Below are positions 1 through 10,384 of a stretch of 64,000 bases of DNA, one piece after another. Within the stretch, counting starts at the first letter, position 1, and each line of letters opens with the position of its first letter. The notes beneath the pieces are model-generated. The model ran no database searches. It was not told the DNA's origin and saw only the letters and a list, made by a program, of their open reading frames with translations. Source of the DNA: Datisca glomerata (taxonomy: Eukaryota > Streptophyta > Magnoliopsida > Cucurbitales > Datiscaceae); the NCBI GenBank assembly GCA_003255025.1, contig QANY01002227.1, positions 1,227,501 to 1,291,500 of the forward strand, given 5' to 3'. Made by a program: the position numbers and the translations under genes.

Positions 1-2353
1 CAATACAATTCTATAGGATTAGTCGCGGTGTACAAAGATCGGTTTGTTAATAATGTTTAAAAAAAGAAAAATGTAATTTAGTCCAACTTGTGATTCCTCA
101 CAAGTTTACATGGCACAATTAGATTGATACATCTTGATAAGTTAAAAAACTATAACCAATATATTTTCGTCACGTAAACTTGTGATGCATCACAAGTTGG
201 GCTAAATAGCATTACTCTTAAAAATAGTTAAATTTCAACATATACACAAACTTTTGTCTATTGGTAATTCAATTCACGTAAACTCTAGAATGTGCAACTT
301 TACTCTATGAAATTTTAATTTGGATAAATCTGTTCATTCCTTCTGTTAACAAAAAATACCATCCTCAAATCGCTACTCAAATAGATTTGCAGCATCATTT
401 CTTACACTTTGGCGTAAAATAACCCGATATGTTTTGCTGTTTACTCATTTAACGAAAGCTTCAGAAAGCTTGAAGCTTTCTTCCTTATATAACTCTAGTG
501 GGGCAAGAAAAAATATCTCATTTCGGTGCAAAAATTAAAAATTGAACGTCTTAACAAAGATATTGTAGACGGTAAGAAAATTGATGAAAAAAAGAACAAA
601 TTTATTTATTTAAAAAATTTGTGCAGTAAAATTACATATTTTAAAGTTGGCTAGAATGTAAAATACACTCCTGTAGTTTAACCAAAATGTTAACTACACA
701 ATCACAACTTTTTTTTCCAAATTTTTATGTCTTTGTGGTTTAAGAAACTATAAAATACACCCTTATGTGACGATTTTTCATGAAAACTAACAGAAAATTA
801 ACTCTATTTTTCTTAGTCTTCTTCTTCTATCCCAAAAGAGAGAAGACCTCTATTATTTTCCTACATTTGCTCTATTTTCTCCATCTTTAGACACTAATTT
901 TTCTATTTAAATAACTCCCTTCATTACCTCATTTTGTAGGCCTTCATTTTACATTTTCATTCTCCTCTTCACCACTGGCAGCTCTTTTTTTGGTCTCCCA
1001 ATAGCACATATATTTTTCGAGTAGACCTTGTGTGGTTTCAATTATTTTTATTGGAGGTATTAGTTGATAAAAATGGCTTCATTCCAATCTTCAAGGTCTG
1101 GTGATGAAGTAGAATCATCAACAAATTGAAGACAAAGAACTCAAAATTACAGCAAACAACTCAAACCCACTATATCATATTGTGGAAGAAAATAAAGACA
1201 GACCACATTTTGGAAGAGAACCCTGAAATCATAAAATCAAGATAAAATAAACACAAAAAAACAAAGAACTTTATTTACCCGAATAGAATTATCAACAAAT
1301 TGTGGGAAAGATTGATCCTTTAGATCCTCCAATGTCAAAGTCTAGGTTTTCCCCTTTCTTCCCCTTTTGCTTCTCTCATGAATTGACTCTCTCTCACCTG
1401 CCAATGAAACAAAACTAATGTAAAAAAGTTAAAAGTTTAGTTAAAAGAAAAGAAAATATAAAAGTTCTATCTAATACTAACTTCCGTCAATGAAAGTTAG
1501 TAACATACTATTCACGCGTATTTTACTGTCATTTTTAATAAATAAAAATACCTTAATAGATGGTGTAATTTAGAGCTTTTAAATTGAAAATATATAAAAA
1601 TATAAAAAAAGAAGTTTTTTAAGATAAAAACACATTTCATGACTAAAGTAGAGTTACAGACATAACAGGATCTGAACAAAATTATCTGATCTAAAAATTA
1701 ATGTAAAATTCCAAGAGTCAGGTAAGGTCAATTTACACCTACTTACATACATTAATGGAATTGTATGCATAAACATCACACAAAAGTAGAGCTTGGGCGG
1801 CTCGTTCTAGAGGTCCACCACCATCCACACCTAGCTCGGCCAACTAGCACTGTAAAAGCATATTTGCATGAAGAACAACATATTTTCCAACAGATCTGGG
1901 ACATCCGGTTGTGTCATACATTAATAAAGCATCAAAATCACCGTAACTTCCAGATTTGAAGAAAAGACAACCACCAAGGATCAGAGATCTAGTGGAACAA
2001 AATCTACACAACCGGTAGAAAACAAAAACCATCCAAAACAAAAGGAGAACTCCATAAAAAAACCTAAAAAAAATGCAGTAACAAATTTATAGAGCAAGAG
2101 GAAGCATCGAAAGAGAAAGAGGGAAAATAGAGGAGAGGGGCAAAATGGGTGAAGAAAAACACAAGGGGAGGGGGAGAAAAGAAGAGAAAGAGAAAGGTGA
2201 AAAACAAGGGTGGAGGGCAGGAGATAATGGGAGAAGATGGAGAGAGAAAAAAGGGAGAAATGAGAGAGAAGAGAGAAACATGGGGTAGGGGTGATGAGAA
2301 CAGAGAGGAAGAAAGGGTCACGAGGAGAGTAAGGGAGCTTTCCCTATGGAGGT
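1..2353. other. A/T-rich intergenic spacer
   Basis: No gene is supported here. The stretch is A/T rich with short homopolymer runs and scattered stops in all frames. It holds a small inverted repeat near its left end (separate entry). From about 2090 to 2340 it becomes almost purely purine on the plus strand (GA/GGA runs); the open frames there are low-complexity Lys/Glu/Arg on one strand and Ser/Pro/Phe on the other and are not believable proteins. A similar GA-rich stretch resumes just right of Copia-1 (about 25705-25770), which suggests Copia-1 landed inside one purine-rich tract. Confidence 0.7.
77..206. repeat. Short inverted repeat, MITE-like hairpin
   Basis: The arm at 77-109 is nearly the reverse complement of the arm at 174-206, about 33 bases each with roughly three mismatches, separated by about 64 A/T-rich bases. 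Each arm also holds a smaller palindrome (ACTTGTGA...TCACAAGT). This is the shape of a small non-autonomous inverted-repeat element. No clear target duplication was found, so the family is unknown. Confidence 0.5.
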
Positions 2354-2601
2354 TGTGAGGTTTAAGAGAAATCTGAAGAAGATGGCGAATGAGAAGATAA
2401 CAAAAAGAGAAAAACGCACCAAGAAAAATAAGACTTACTGGAAATACATCAATAGATCAAATTGATATTAAACTAGTACAACAGGTTAAAATTCAACTAG
2501 TTAGTTAGAAAAGGATAACCACACATAGAAGTTACCCTAACCAAACTAACTAAATAATAACTAAGGAAAGATAAAAAATAGAACATTATTTATCCCTTTA
2601 T
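2354..2601 (-). repeat. Copia-1 3' LTR
   Basis: About 248 bases matching 25453-25699 in the same orientation, with scattered substitutions and small indels. The outer end is TGTGAGG at 2354; the inner end lies near 2596-2602 (after ATTATTTATCCCTTTA) and cannot be fixed to the base because the LTR abuts the first RNase H repeat copy. The short length suits a small copia family. Confidence 0.8.
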
Positions 2602-2602
2602 A

Positions 2603-4178
2603 GCCCATCACAAACTGATGCTAAATGATAACTATGCATCAGTTTGCTTCTTAAAGAATTAAACAAATCGAAGGACAAAGCTTTGGTGAATTGTCTACTA
2701 ATTGATTTTTGGAGCAGACATAACTGACTATCAGATCTTTATGTATCACTTTTTCTCGAATAAAATGGTAATCGGTTTCTATGTGCTTTGTTCTTCCATG
2801 AAAAAAAGGGGTTGGAGGCTAATGAGATTGTAGACGTACTATCACACCAAAGCTGTGGAGGAATCTTCAAGGGAATATGCAATTCCTTTAATAATTGTCA
2901 GATCCATGAAAGTTCAGCAGCAGTTGAGGCCAAGCTTCTGTATCCAGCTTCGGTGGAGGATCTTGAAACAGTGGTTTATTTCTTGGTAGACCAAGATATA
3001 GGATTGCTACCAAGAAAAATAATAAACCCAATTGTTGATCGGCGATCTTGAGAGTCGCTCGCCCAATCTGAGTCACAGTAAGCATTGAGAGATAACTACC
3101 TTTCTGAAATTTGATTCCAAGATCTAAGCCCCTCACAAACTTATGCTAAGTGATAACTATGCATCAGTTTACTTCTTAAAGAATTAAACAAATCGAAGGA
3201 CAAAGCTTTGGTGAATATGTCTACTAATTGATCTTTGGAGCAGACATAACTGACTATCAGATCTTTCTATATCACTTTTTCTCGAATAAAATGGTAATCG
3301 GTTTCTATGTGCTTTGTTCTTCCATGAAAAAAAGGGTTGGAGGCTAAGGAGATTGTAGAAATACTATCACACCAAAGCTGTGGAGGAATCTTCAAAGGAA
3401 TATGTAATTCTTTTAATAATTGTTTGATCCATGAAAGTTCAGCAGCAGTTGAGGCCAAGCTTTTGTATTCAGCTTCGGTGGAGGATCTTGAAACAGTGGT
3501 TTGTTTCTTGGCAGACAGAGATATATAATTGCTGCCAAGGAAAATAATAAACCCAATTGTTGATCGACGATCTTGAGAGTCGCTTGCCCAATCTGAGCAC
3601 AGTAAGCATTGAGAGATAACTTACCTTCTCAATTTGATTCCAAGATCTAAGCCCCTCACAAACTGATGCTAAGTGATAATCATGCATCAGTTTGCTTCTT
3701 AAAGAATGAAACAAATCGGAAGACAAAGCTTTGGTGAATATGTCTACTAATTGATCTTTGGAGAAGACATAACTGACTATCAGATCTTTATGTACCATTT
3801 TTTCTCGAATAAAATGGTAATCGATTTCTATGTGCTTTGTTCTTCCATGAAAAAAAGGGTTGGAGGCTCAGGAGATTCTAAAAATACTATCACACCAAAG
3901 CTATGGAGGAATCTTCGAGGGAATATGTAATTCTTTCAATAATTGTCTGATCCATGAAAGTTCAGCAGCAGTTGAGGCCAAGCTTCTGTATCCAGCTTCG
4001 GTGGAGGATCTTGAAACATTGGTTTGTTTCTTGGCAGACCAAGATATAGATTGTTGCCAAGGAAAATAATAAACCCAATTGTTGATCGATGATCTTGAGA
4101 GTCGCTTGCTCAATCTGAGTCACAATAATCAGCGTTGAGAGATAGTTGACCTTTCTGAAATTTGATTCCAAGATCTAA
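2603..4178 (-). repeat. Tandem triplication of the Copia-1 RNase H / pol 3' end
   Basis: Three direct copies of a 523-528 base unit: 2603-3127, 3128-3650 and 3651-4178. Each starts on the plus strand at GCCC(A/C)TCACAAAC and ends at AGATCTAA. On the minus strand each encodes the copia RNase H and pol C-terminus: a segment around LDLGIKFQKG, then AELSWI(K/R)QLLKELHIP, the WCDSISTISLASNP block and the RTKHIETDYHFIREK block. Only the rightmost copy joins the RT in the correct order; the other two are extra. Each copy has its own stops and frameshifts, so none makes a full domain. The unit ends exactly at the pol end next to the LTR, which points to unequal exchange or repeated slippage after insertion. 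Confidence 0.88.
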
Positions 4179-5242
4179 GCTTCCTTTTAAATACCGTAAT
4201 ATACATTTTACAGGAGTAAGATGGACAGACGTTGGCCTATGCATGAACTGGAAAACTTTGTTTATTGAAAATGTAATGTCTGGACGAGAGAAAAGGAGGT
4301 ATTGCAGCCCTCCAACCAAGGTTTTGTATGAAGTAGGATCTGCGAGAAGAGATGCATTGATCTCATAAAAATTCTCCTTGAGAGAGAGGGGGATTTTGCA
4401 TGGTTTGACATTGGTGAGGCCAGCTTTATCCAATAAGTCCAAGATGTAATTCTACTGAAAAAAAAAAGATTCCATTAGATGATTGATGAATCTGTAGACC
4501 TAAGAAGAATTTTACTGATCCAAGATCATTCATTTTAAACTCAGTATTAAGATTAGATATCAAAGCATGTATTAAATCAACACTAGGTCCAGTAAGAACA
4601 ATGCCATCAACATATAAGAGTAAATACATAATAGAGGAACCATATTCATAAATGAATAAAGATTTATCAGCAGCAGAAGCAATAAGTCCAAGATTATGAA
4701 GATAAGAGGTAAATATCACAAACCAAGCCCGTGAATATTGAGACCATACAAAGACTTGTTCAATTTATAAACATAATTGGGATAGTTAGGGTTAATAAAT
4801 TATTGAGGTTGAGTCATATACACTTCTTCTTGGAAAGTGCCATGAAGAAAAGCATTTTGACATGTAATTGATGCAATGGCCATGAATATTGAGCAGCAAG
4901 AGATAGAATAAGCCTAACAGTAGTGGATTTGACAATAGGGCTAAAGGTTTATGTATAGTTTATACTTGGTTGTTGATGAAAGACTTAAGCAACTAACCTG
5001 GCCTTGTATCTAGCTATATTCTCATTTGGATTATGTTTAATACTGTAAACCCACTTGCAACCTACTAGATTAGTATGAGGAGGAAGGGATGTTAAAGTCC
5101 ATGTGCCTTGTTTTTTAAGAGCACTAAACTCTTCATCCATAGCATTCCTCCAATTTATAGATTTACTAGCAACAATATAAGAAGTATGTTCGGTTTCTAA
5201 GCTAACATATTTAACAGGTTCAGAACTAGCCAAGTAAAACAT
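4179..5242 (-). pseudogene. Copia-1 reverse transcriptase remnant
   Basis: On the minus strand, 5242-4985 encodes the RT entry region: a WRNAMDEEF block, then TNLVGCKWVYSIKHN and RYKARLVA, which are copia RT landmarks. A broken stretch follows (4984-4720). Then 4719-4426 encodes the catalytic part with MYLLLYVDGIVLTG and FKMNDLGSVKFFLGLQI, and 4442-4179 encodes the connection (YKTLVGGLQYL, RPDITFSINKVFQFMH). Copia enzymes use YVDD at the active site; here the second Asp is Gly. At least two frame changes separate the pieces. It is a dead copy of an enzyme that would synthesise cDNA in the virus-like particle. The RNase H triplication follows directly. Confidence 0.85.
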
Positions 5243-5272
5243 CTTTTTGCTAATCCCAAACTTGGCTCTAGT

Positions 5273-6520
5273 TTACATGCTATGAGTATTACCTGACCTA
5301 GTATAAGCAGGTTGAGAGACAGAAGATGCAGTATTATCAAGATGCAAATCATAATGTAAAGGAGCAGAGTGATTATTTATAGCAGGTAAATCAGTAATAG
5401 AAGGTAAATCAAAATGTAAAGGTGCACAAATATTATCATTATGTAGAAGAGAACCAAAACTACTTAATGCATTATTATAAGTAGTAGGATTATTAATTTG
5501 AGAAGCAGTTAGATGAGAAACATGAGCAACAAAAGACATATTGTCAGTGCAAGCATCAGTAACAGACCCATTATTAACTAAATCAGAATCAGATTGATGA
5601 TGTAAACAACTGGGATTGTGCAAATTACACAGTAATAAGGATAGATAATCATTAGAAATATGTTTAGAAGTAGAAACAGATTCAGAAAAAAGCAGAGTTA
5701 GCAAAGGGAAAAGATGTCTCATCAAATATAACATGCCTAGAAATATACATATTGTTACCAGAAGGATTGTAACGAATATATATTTTTTAGTGAAGAGAAT
5801 AACCCAAAAACACATGTTCAAAAGGTTGAGGTTGTAATTTATGACTATTATATGGTTTAAGTTGAGGGTAGCAAACACATCCAAACACTTTTAAAGAAGA
5901 ATAGTGAAGAAGCTTACCAAATAGCTTTTCATAAGGAGAAATGTTGTTTAAAGTATAAGAAAGTAACATATTTGTTAAAAAGACAGTAGCAGAAAAGGCA
6001 AGATACCAGAAATATAGAGGAATAGAAGCAGTAATCATCATACTAAGAGTAGTTTCAACTATATGCTATGTTTACGTTCAACTACCCCATTTTGTTCAGG
6101 GGTATAAGGACAAGTCAAGTTATGTTGTATACCCTTTTAAAGAAGAAAATTAGTCAAGATAGTATTATTAAGTTCACCCCCATCATCAGTTCTGAATATT
6201 TTAAGTTTAGAGGACAACAATTTTTCTACAAATGACAAGAAAGTTTTAAATACAGTAGTAACTTCAGACTTAAGGCAAATGGGAAAAATCCAAGTATACT
6301 TTCTTGTATTATAAATGAAATAGACATAGTATTTTTAACCTTCAAAAGAAACAGCAGGAGCAGGGCCCCAAACATCACTATATAACCATTCAAGAGGACT
6401 ATCAGTAACAGTATGAGACAAAAAAAAAAGAAGCTTGACCATATTACCCTTGATAGAACTAGTACACATGCATGACTTAGAAGAAATAAAAGGAATATTA
6501 GATATTATGAAGAACATTTA
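5273..6520 (-). pseudogene. Copia-1 integrase remnant and variable linker
   Basis: The frame at 6517-6335 covers the zinc-binding end and start of the integrase core (SPLEWLYSDVWGPAP matches the copia block with the first catalytic Asp). The frame at 6041-5787 covers the core's end and the region after it: IPLYFWYLAFSATVFLTN, the SPYEKLFG block and KVFGCVCYPQLKPY, all copia hallmarks. Then 5884-5273 is a low-complexity Ser/Asn/His-rich linker, as copia polyproteins often have between integrase and RT. The middle of the core (about 6042-6334) is broken by stops, and the second and third catalytic acids are not confidently readable in one frame. Confidence 0.8.
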
Positions 6521-6688
6521 AAAAACCAGAATCTGAAGGATGCCCTGGCCTATTATGCCAAAGAGAACTTTAAACTTTGCTGCCGAGAAAGGCAATATTA
6601 GGAGGTGACAATATATGATATGGAGTCTTTCATAGTACTAGAAAGAGGATATAGGCCATCTTTACTAGGTCATATGAAGAGAACTTTC

Positions 6689-7588
6689 CTAAATCTTTAT
6701 CCTGGATAACGAACATATCAGCATCAAAACTGAAAGAACAATTGTTATCTTTACAAAATTGATAGACTTGGCAGTCAATTGAGGCACACAAAGAATGTTA
6801 TTCAGATTAAAAGTTTTAGAGTTCATAGAAAATTGACCTGAACCAGAGTGAGAGATGTCAAGGGGTTGCCCATTTCCAATGGTAACAAAGTCCTCACCAT
6901 TATATGTTTGAGAGGTAGACAAGTTGGGAAGTTCATTATTGAGATGGACATTACATCCAATGTCTGTTATTCAAGAACTTGTTTTATTGGCTTTAGGTTG
7001 AGATCCAGCATAAGAGGTTGCCATGGCTGCAAGCTTGGTAGGAGGATGCCTACCTAGGTAAGCTTAATTCATGCGATGAAAGCAATCAATTTTTGTATGA
7101 CTTTATTTTGAACAGATTGATATCGAGGCCTCTAGTCACTTTGAAAAATATAAGATTTGTTAGAGTATTGAGTAGAAGATGAGTTTGGGAAGGGAAGCAA
7201 ACCAGAACCATGACTCAATCTTCCTTGGTTATTTCCTTTATTTGAGAAGGATCTCCTATAGCCAAAGTTGCTACCACGACCTCCTTTATTAGGTTGAAAA
7301 CATCCATGACCCATTTGATTATAACCTCCTCAAGGAATATTTTTCATTAAAGCTATATTCTGCATCTGTGATTCATGCTTCTTGGATAGGTCAGACTAAG
7401 GATTGTTCTTCAGTTTTTAAAAGAGCATGCGACTCCTCAAGATGAAGGGGCTCGAATCTGGTATGAATAGAAGTCTTAAAAGCTCTATACTCAGAGGAGA
7501 GGTCATTCAAAGTGTAAAGCAGAATATCTTCATCATCAATGGAAACAGAGACAGCAGCGAGTTTGTCACAGACAATTTTAATTCTTTG
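6689..7588 (-). pseudogene. Copia-1 gag C-terminus, zinc knuckle and protease remnant
   Basis: Minus strand. 7588-7391 encodes the downstream half of gag (LYTLNDLSSEYRAFKTSI, typical of the UBN2-type gag fold). 7314-7132 is a Gly/Asn/Ser-rich spacer. Around 7120-7060 a zinc knuckle can be read (C-Q-I-C, then H, then C) with an in-frame stop. About 6990-6689 is the aspartic protease: the active-site triplet reads DIG in place of DTG, followed by ITIGNGQPLDISHSG-like residues and ILCVPQLTA. The gag frame stops abruptly at 7588 because the Tat-1 target duplication starts at 7589; the rest of gag is 17 kb away at 24986-25423. Confidence 0.82.
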
Positions 7589-7593
7589 CACAT
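7589..7593. repeat. Left target-site duplication of Tat-1 (CACAT)
   Basis: CACAT lies directly outside the left end (TGTAGATGC) of Tat-1, and the same five bases follow its right end at 24981-24985. Five-base duplications are the norm for gypsy integrases. The pair fixes both ends of the insertion. Confidence 0.9.
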
Positions 7594-8616
7594 TGTAGAT
7601 GCAAGGGTGTCACGTGGGTGAGGTGCAGGAGTGGTCTAGTCCTAGCTCATGACCTAAATAACACTTGAGAACGTAAGGGAGGATGCTGGGAGGTGAAGGG
7701 GGACCACTCTAGAGACTCAAGGGTTGTGACAAATTCTTGCTCTCTCCCTGTAGAAGTGGTAGTTTCACACTTTATAAATGGGAGCTTCTCTCTCTAAAGT
7801 GGAAGCTTCTCTCTCTGAATTTAAAATCCCCTCAAATGAAAGAGGAGTCCTTTTTTTTATAGGTGAACAAAAGGAGGGAGACCATTGCAACTAATCCCTT
7901 GATTAGTTGCAAGCCCACGAATCAAATCACGTTACCTAAGTTAACTGATCATGCTTAGGTGAGTAAGAGGAGGATAATACATGAGCCAATCGGGTTGTGC
8001 CATGTGGGTCTTTGTGTAAAGACCATGCTCTAGGGAGAACACGCCTAGCTGGTGAGGCGCAACGACGGTGTAAACCCAACGCCTCCTCTATAAAGGTTCT
8101 CTCAAATAATACCCCTCCCCAAGGTAGGAGGGTAGTACATCCTCAATGTCTAGAGTGGTCGAACCGAGGAGCTATGTCCCCGCCTAGTACAACGTAGCCT
8201 CGCCCCTAATCCTACCAGTCCATAGCCTCCCAAACATTCCCAGGCAACCATACGTCCACCCAAGTATTAGTCACTTGACTTGGTGATTTGTGATGTGATG
8301 ACTCATTGTGATAGTATAGTGGTGTGTCTATAAGTTGCATTACCGAGAGTGATCAATGCACCTCCATGGTACACCCATGAGGGTAACATCAATTGTGTTA
8401 TCATAGAGGTGACACCCCATGGTGCTGCCATGGGGACGACCCCCATGGGTACCTTAGTGACGGCACCTCAAGGGGTGTGCCTCGATGGCGGCACCCTAAG
8501 GGGTGCCCCTCAATGGTGACACTCCGTGGTACATCCTTGGTGGAGACATTATTGATACGCCGTAAGAGTTGCACTTTGCGGTTAGTCAACGTTGATTTCA
8601 TCAACCCTCATGTACA
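7594..8616 (-). repeat. Tat-1 3' LTR
   Basis: It starts TGTAGATGCAAGGG and ends ...CTCATGTACA, about 1,023 bases, and aligns over its length with 23992-24980. On the minus strand the bases just before it read GGGGACTAAA, a purine-rich tract where a polypurine primer is expected. It carries several 'CCCCATGG' and 'GGGGTG' short repeats at about 8360-8560, shared by the other LTR. Confidence 0.92.
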
Positions 8617-9110
8617 TTTAGTCCCCTGTGCAAGCCATACGGAGTAATCATGCTTGTACACAATTTCTTCAATGCATCAATCAGTTGTATTATCAAGTCC
8701 TCGATCCTTTGATCATTCCATTACGTGGTAAATGTGGGATGCGTTGATCCATCATGCCCAATGTGCCTCCTTCGCGCGATGTAGGCATTTCCATGTTACA
8801 TGAGGTAAAATTTATAAGATAAATTTTTGTGGTGCAAATTTTGAAAAAATTTCAATTTTTTTAGAATTTTTTTTGGAGTCCCCACTTTCTTCTCCCTCTT
8901 TTGAAAAGAAAAGAAAATTGAGTCGAGTGGCGACATGAAGTAATAAGCTCAAACGTGATCGACTTGCGGCATGGTCCGCGGGATGGGCCTTGGCCAGCAT
9001 GCTGCCACTAAGGCTCAGTGGCGGCATCCAAGCATGTTTGGCTAATGCCGCCACTGAGGTTCAGTGGTGGACATCAATTTTGAATTTTTTTTTTGTGGAG
9101 TTCCCACTCC
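8617..9110. other. Tat-1 spacer between 3' LTR and antisense promoter
   Basis: No gene is supported. A short imperfect repeat occurs at about 8990-9070, where two segments share 'GCCGCCACTRAGGYTCAGTGG'-like wording and both are followed by T-rich runs and a 'GGAGT(T/C)CCCACT' motif (8877 and 9099). This looks like a local duplication upstream of the antisense gene. Confidence 0.5.
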
Positions 9111-9116
9111 TTTCCC

Positions 9117-9130
9117 CCTCTATAAATATG
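9117..9130 (+). promoter_or_regulatory. Candidate TATA-box promoter of the antisense PMD gene
   Basis: CTATAAATATGAC follows a pyrimidine-rich stretch and is followed about 30 bases later by a CT/CA-rich segment (TTCTCTCATTCATT) that would suit a plant start site. It faces right, opposite to the retrotransposon, toward the PMD exons starting at 10385. The leader would include the 26-bp minisatellite and at least one intron (acceptor TTTGCAG at about 10020, donor CAG|GTGAGTG at about 10100, acceptor TTTTTTTGCAG near 10367). Confidence 0.45.
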
Positions 9131-9399
9131 ACTACAAGCTCCACCTACTCTTCTCTCATTCATTTAAGTGTCATTAAGGTAAAATTATCAATTCCTTATC
9201 CCTCCAAATTTTTGAAAAAAAATCTTGGGCAAGGTTGAAGGTTGAAGAACCAGGGTTGCCTATTTGGACATTTTTGTCAAAAAGAATTCAAAGCTCCAAG
9301 CAAGGTGTTCTTCCCCCTTTTCTCTTTGGCTAGGGTTTGAGGCCAACCCATTGATTTTTTTGCCATGGGTGTGTTGGGGATGATTTTCGGCCATGGGGG

Positions 9400-9895
9400 T
9401 GTTGGAGCACGAGTGCAGCACCTCTTTTGCGGGAGCGGGAGTGCAGCGCATCTCTTTAGGAAGCAGGAAAGTTGCGACAACTTGGGGGAGAGAGAGTTCA
9501 GCACCTTCTTGGGGGAGAGGGAGTGCAGCTTCTCTCTTAGGGAGCGGGAGTGCTGCGAAAGCTTGGTGAGAAGGAGTTTAGCGCCCGCTTGCGGGAGCTG
9601 TAGTATAGCGTCTCTCTTGCGGGAGCGGGAGTGAAGCGCCTCTCTTGTGGGAGGGGGAGTGCAGCACTTCTCTTGGGGGAGCGGGAGTGCAGCACCTCTC
9701 TTGGGGGAGCGGTAGTGCAGCGCCAGCTTGGGGAGAGGGAGTGCAGCTCCAGCTTGGGGAGAGGGAGTGCAGCGCCAGCTTGGGGTGAGGGAGTGCAGCG
9801 CCAACTTGGGGAGAGGGAGTGCAACGCCAACTTGGGGAGAGGGAATGCAGCGCCATCTCGGGGAGAGGGGGTGCAACGCCCGCTTGGGGGAGTTT
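9400..9895. repeat. G/C-rich 26-30 bp minisatellite
   Basis: About 17 tandem units built on GAGGGAGTGCAGCGCCAGCT plus TGGGGA. Units are exactly 26 bases at 9735, 9761, 9787 and 9813 and more variable (27-30) to the left. Both strands stay open by chance, giving a GERECS-like repeat in plus and an LHSLSPSWRCTPSPQ-like repeat in minus; these are by-products of the array, not proteins. It is far more G/C rich than anything around it and lies in the presumed leader of the antisense gene. Confidence 0.85.
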
Positions 9896-10384
9896 ATGGT
9901 GTTGGGCGCGATCGTGATATGCTGAGCACCCTTAATGGCGGCGTAGGGGAGCGAAATTGCAGTGGGGCTTGGGCTTAGTGTATTCTTGCTTTCTCTAACC
10001 AAGTCTTTATTTTATTTGCAGATATTGCTTTCACAGACCATCAAGTAGTAGTCGTGTGAATGTAGGAGTCGAGCTCTCTACTTTTGATTCCTCTCTTCAG
10101 GTGAGTGAAATACTCGTCGTTATATTGAGAATTTTCGTAAGTAGGATGTCTCATGATTGCCATGTCTCACTTATAAGATGTTTGTAATATGTTTCCGACG
10201 TTAAAATTTTTTTATTTTTTTTGCCTCCGTCAGACATGCCTCCATTGAACGTGCCTCTATCATAGGGTATTAGTAGTATGCTTCTTACTGATTTCATATG
10301 GACTTAGTGATTTTTCATGTAGCCATGTTTCTTGCTTGTAAAACAGGCTCTTCTACTTTTTTTGCAGGTTTTTTATTCATATCC

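Noticed and set aside
2064..2358. Overlapping frames on both strands in the GA-rich tract
   Set aside because: Low-complexity composition only.
9277..10002. 241-residue minus-strand frame (LHSLSPSWRCTPSPQ repeats) and its plus-strand counterparts
   Set aside because: Open only because the 26-bp minisatellite lacks stops in several frames; no start context or domain.
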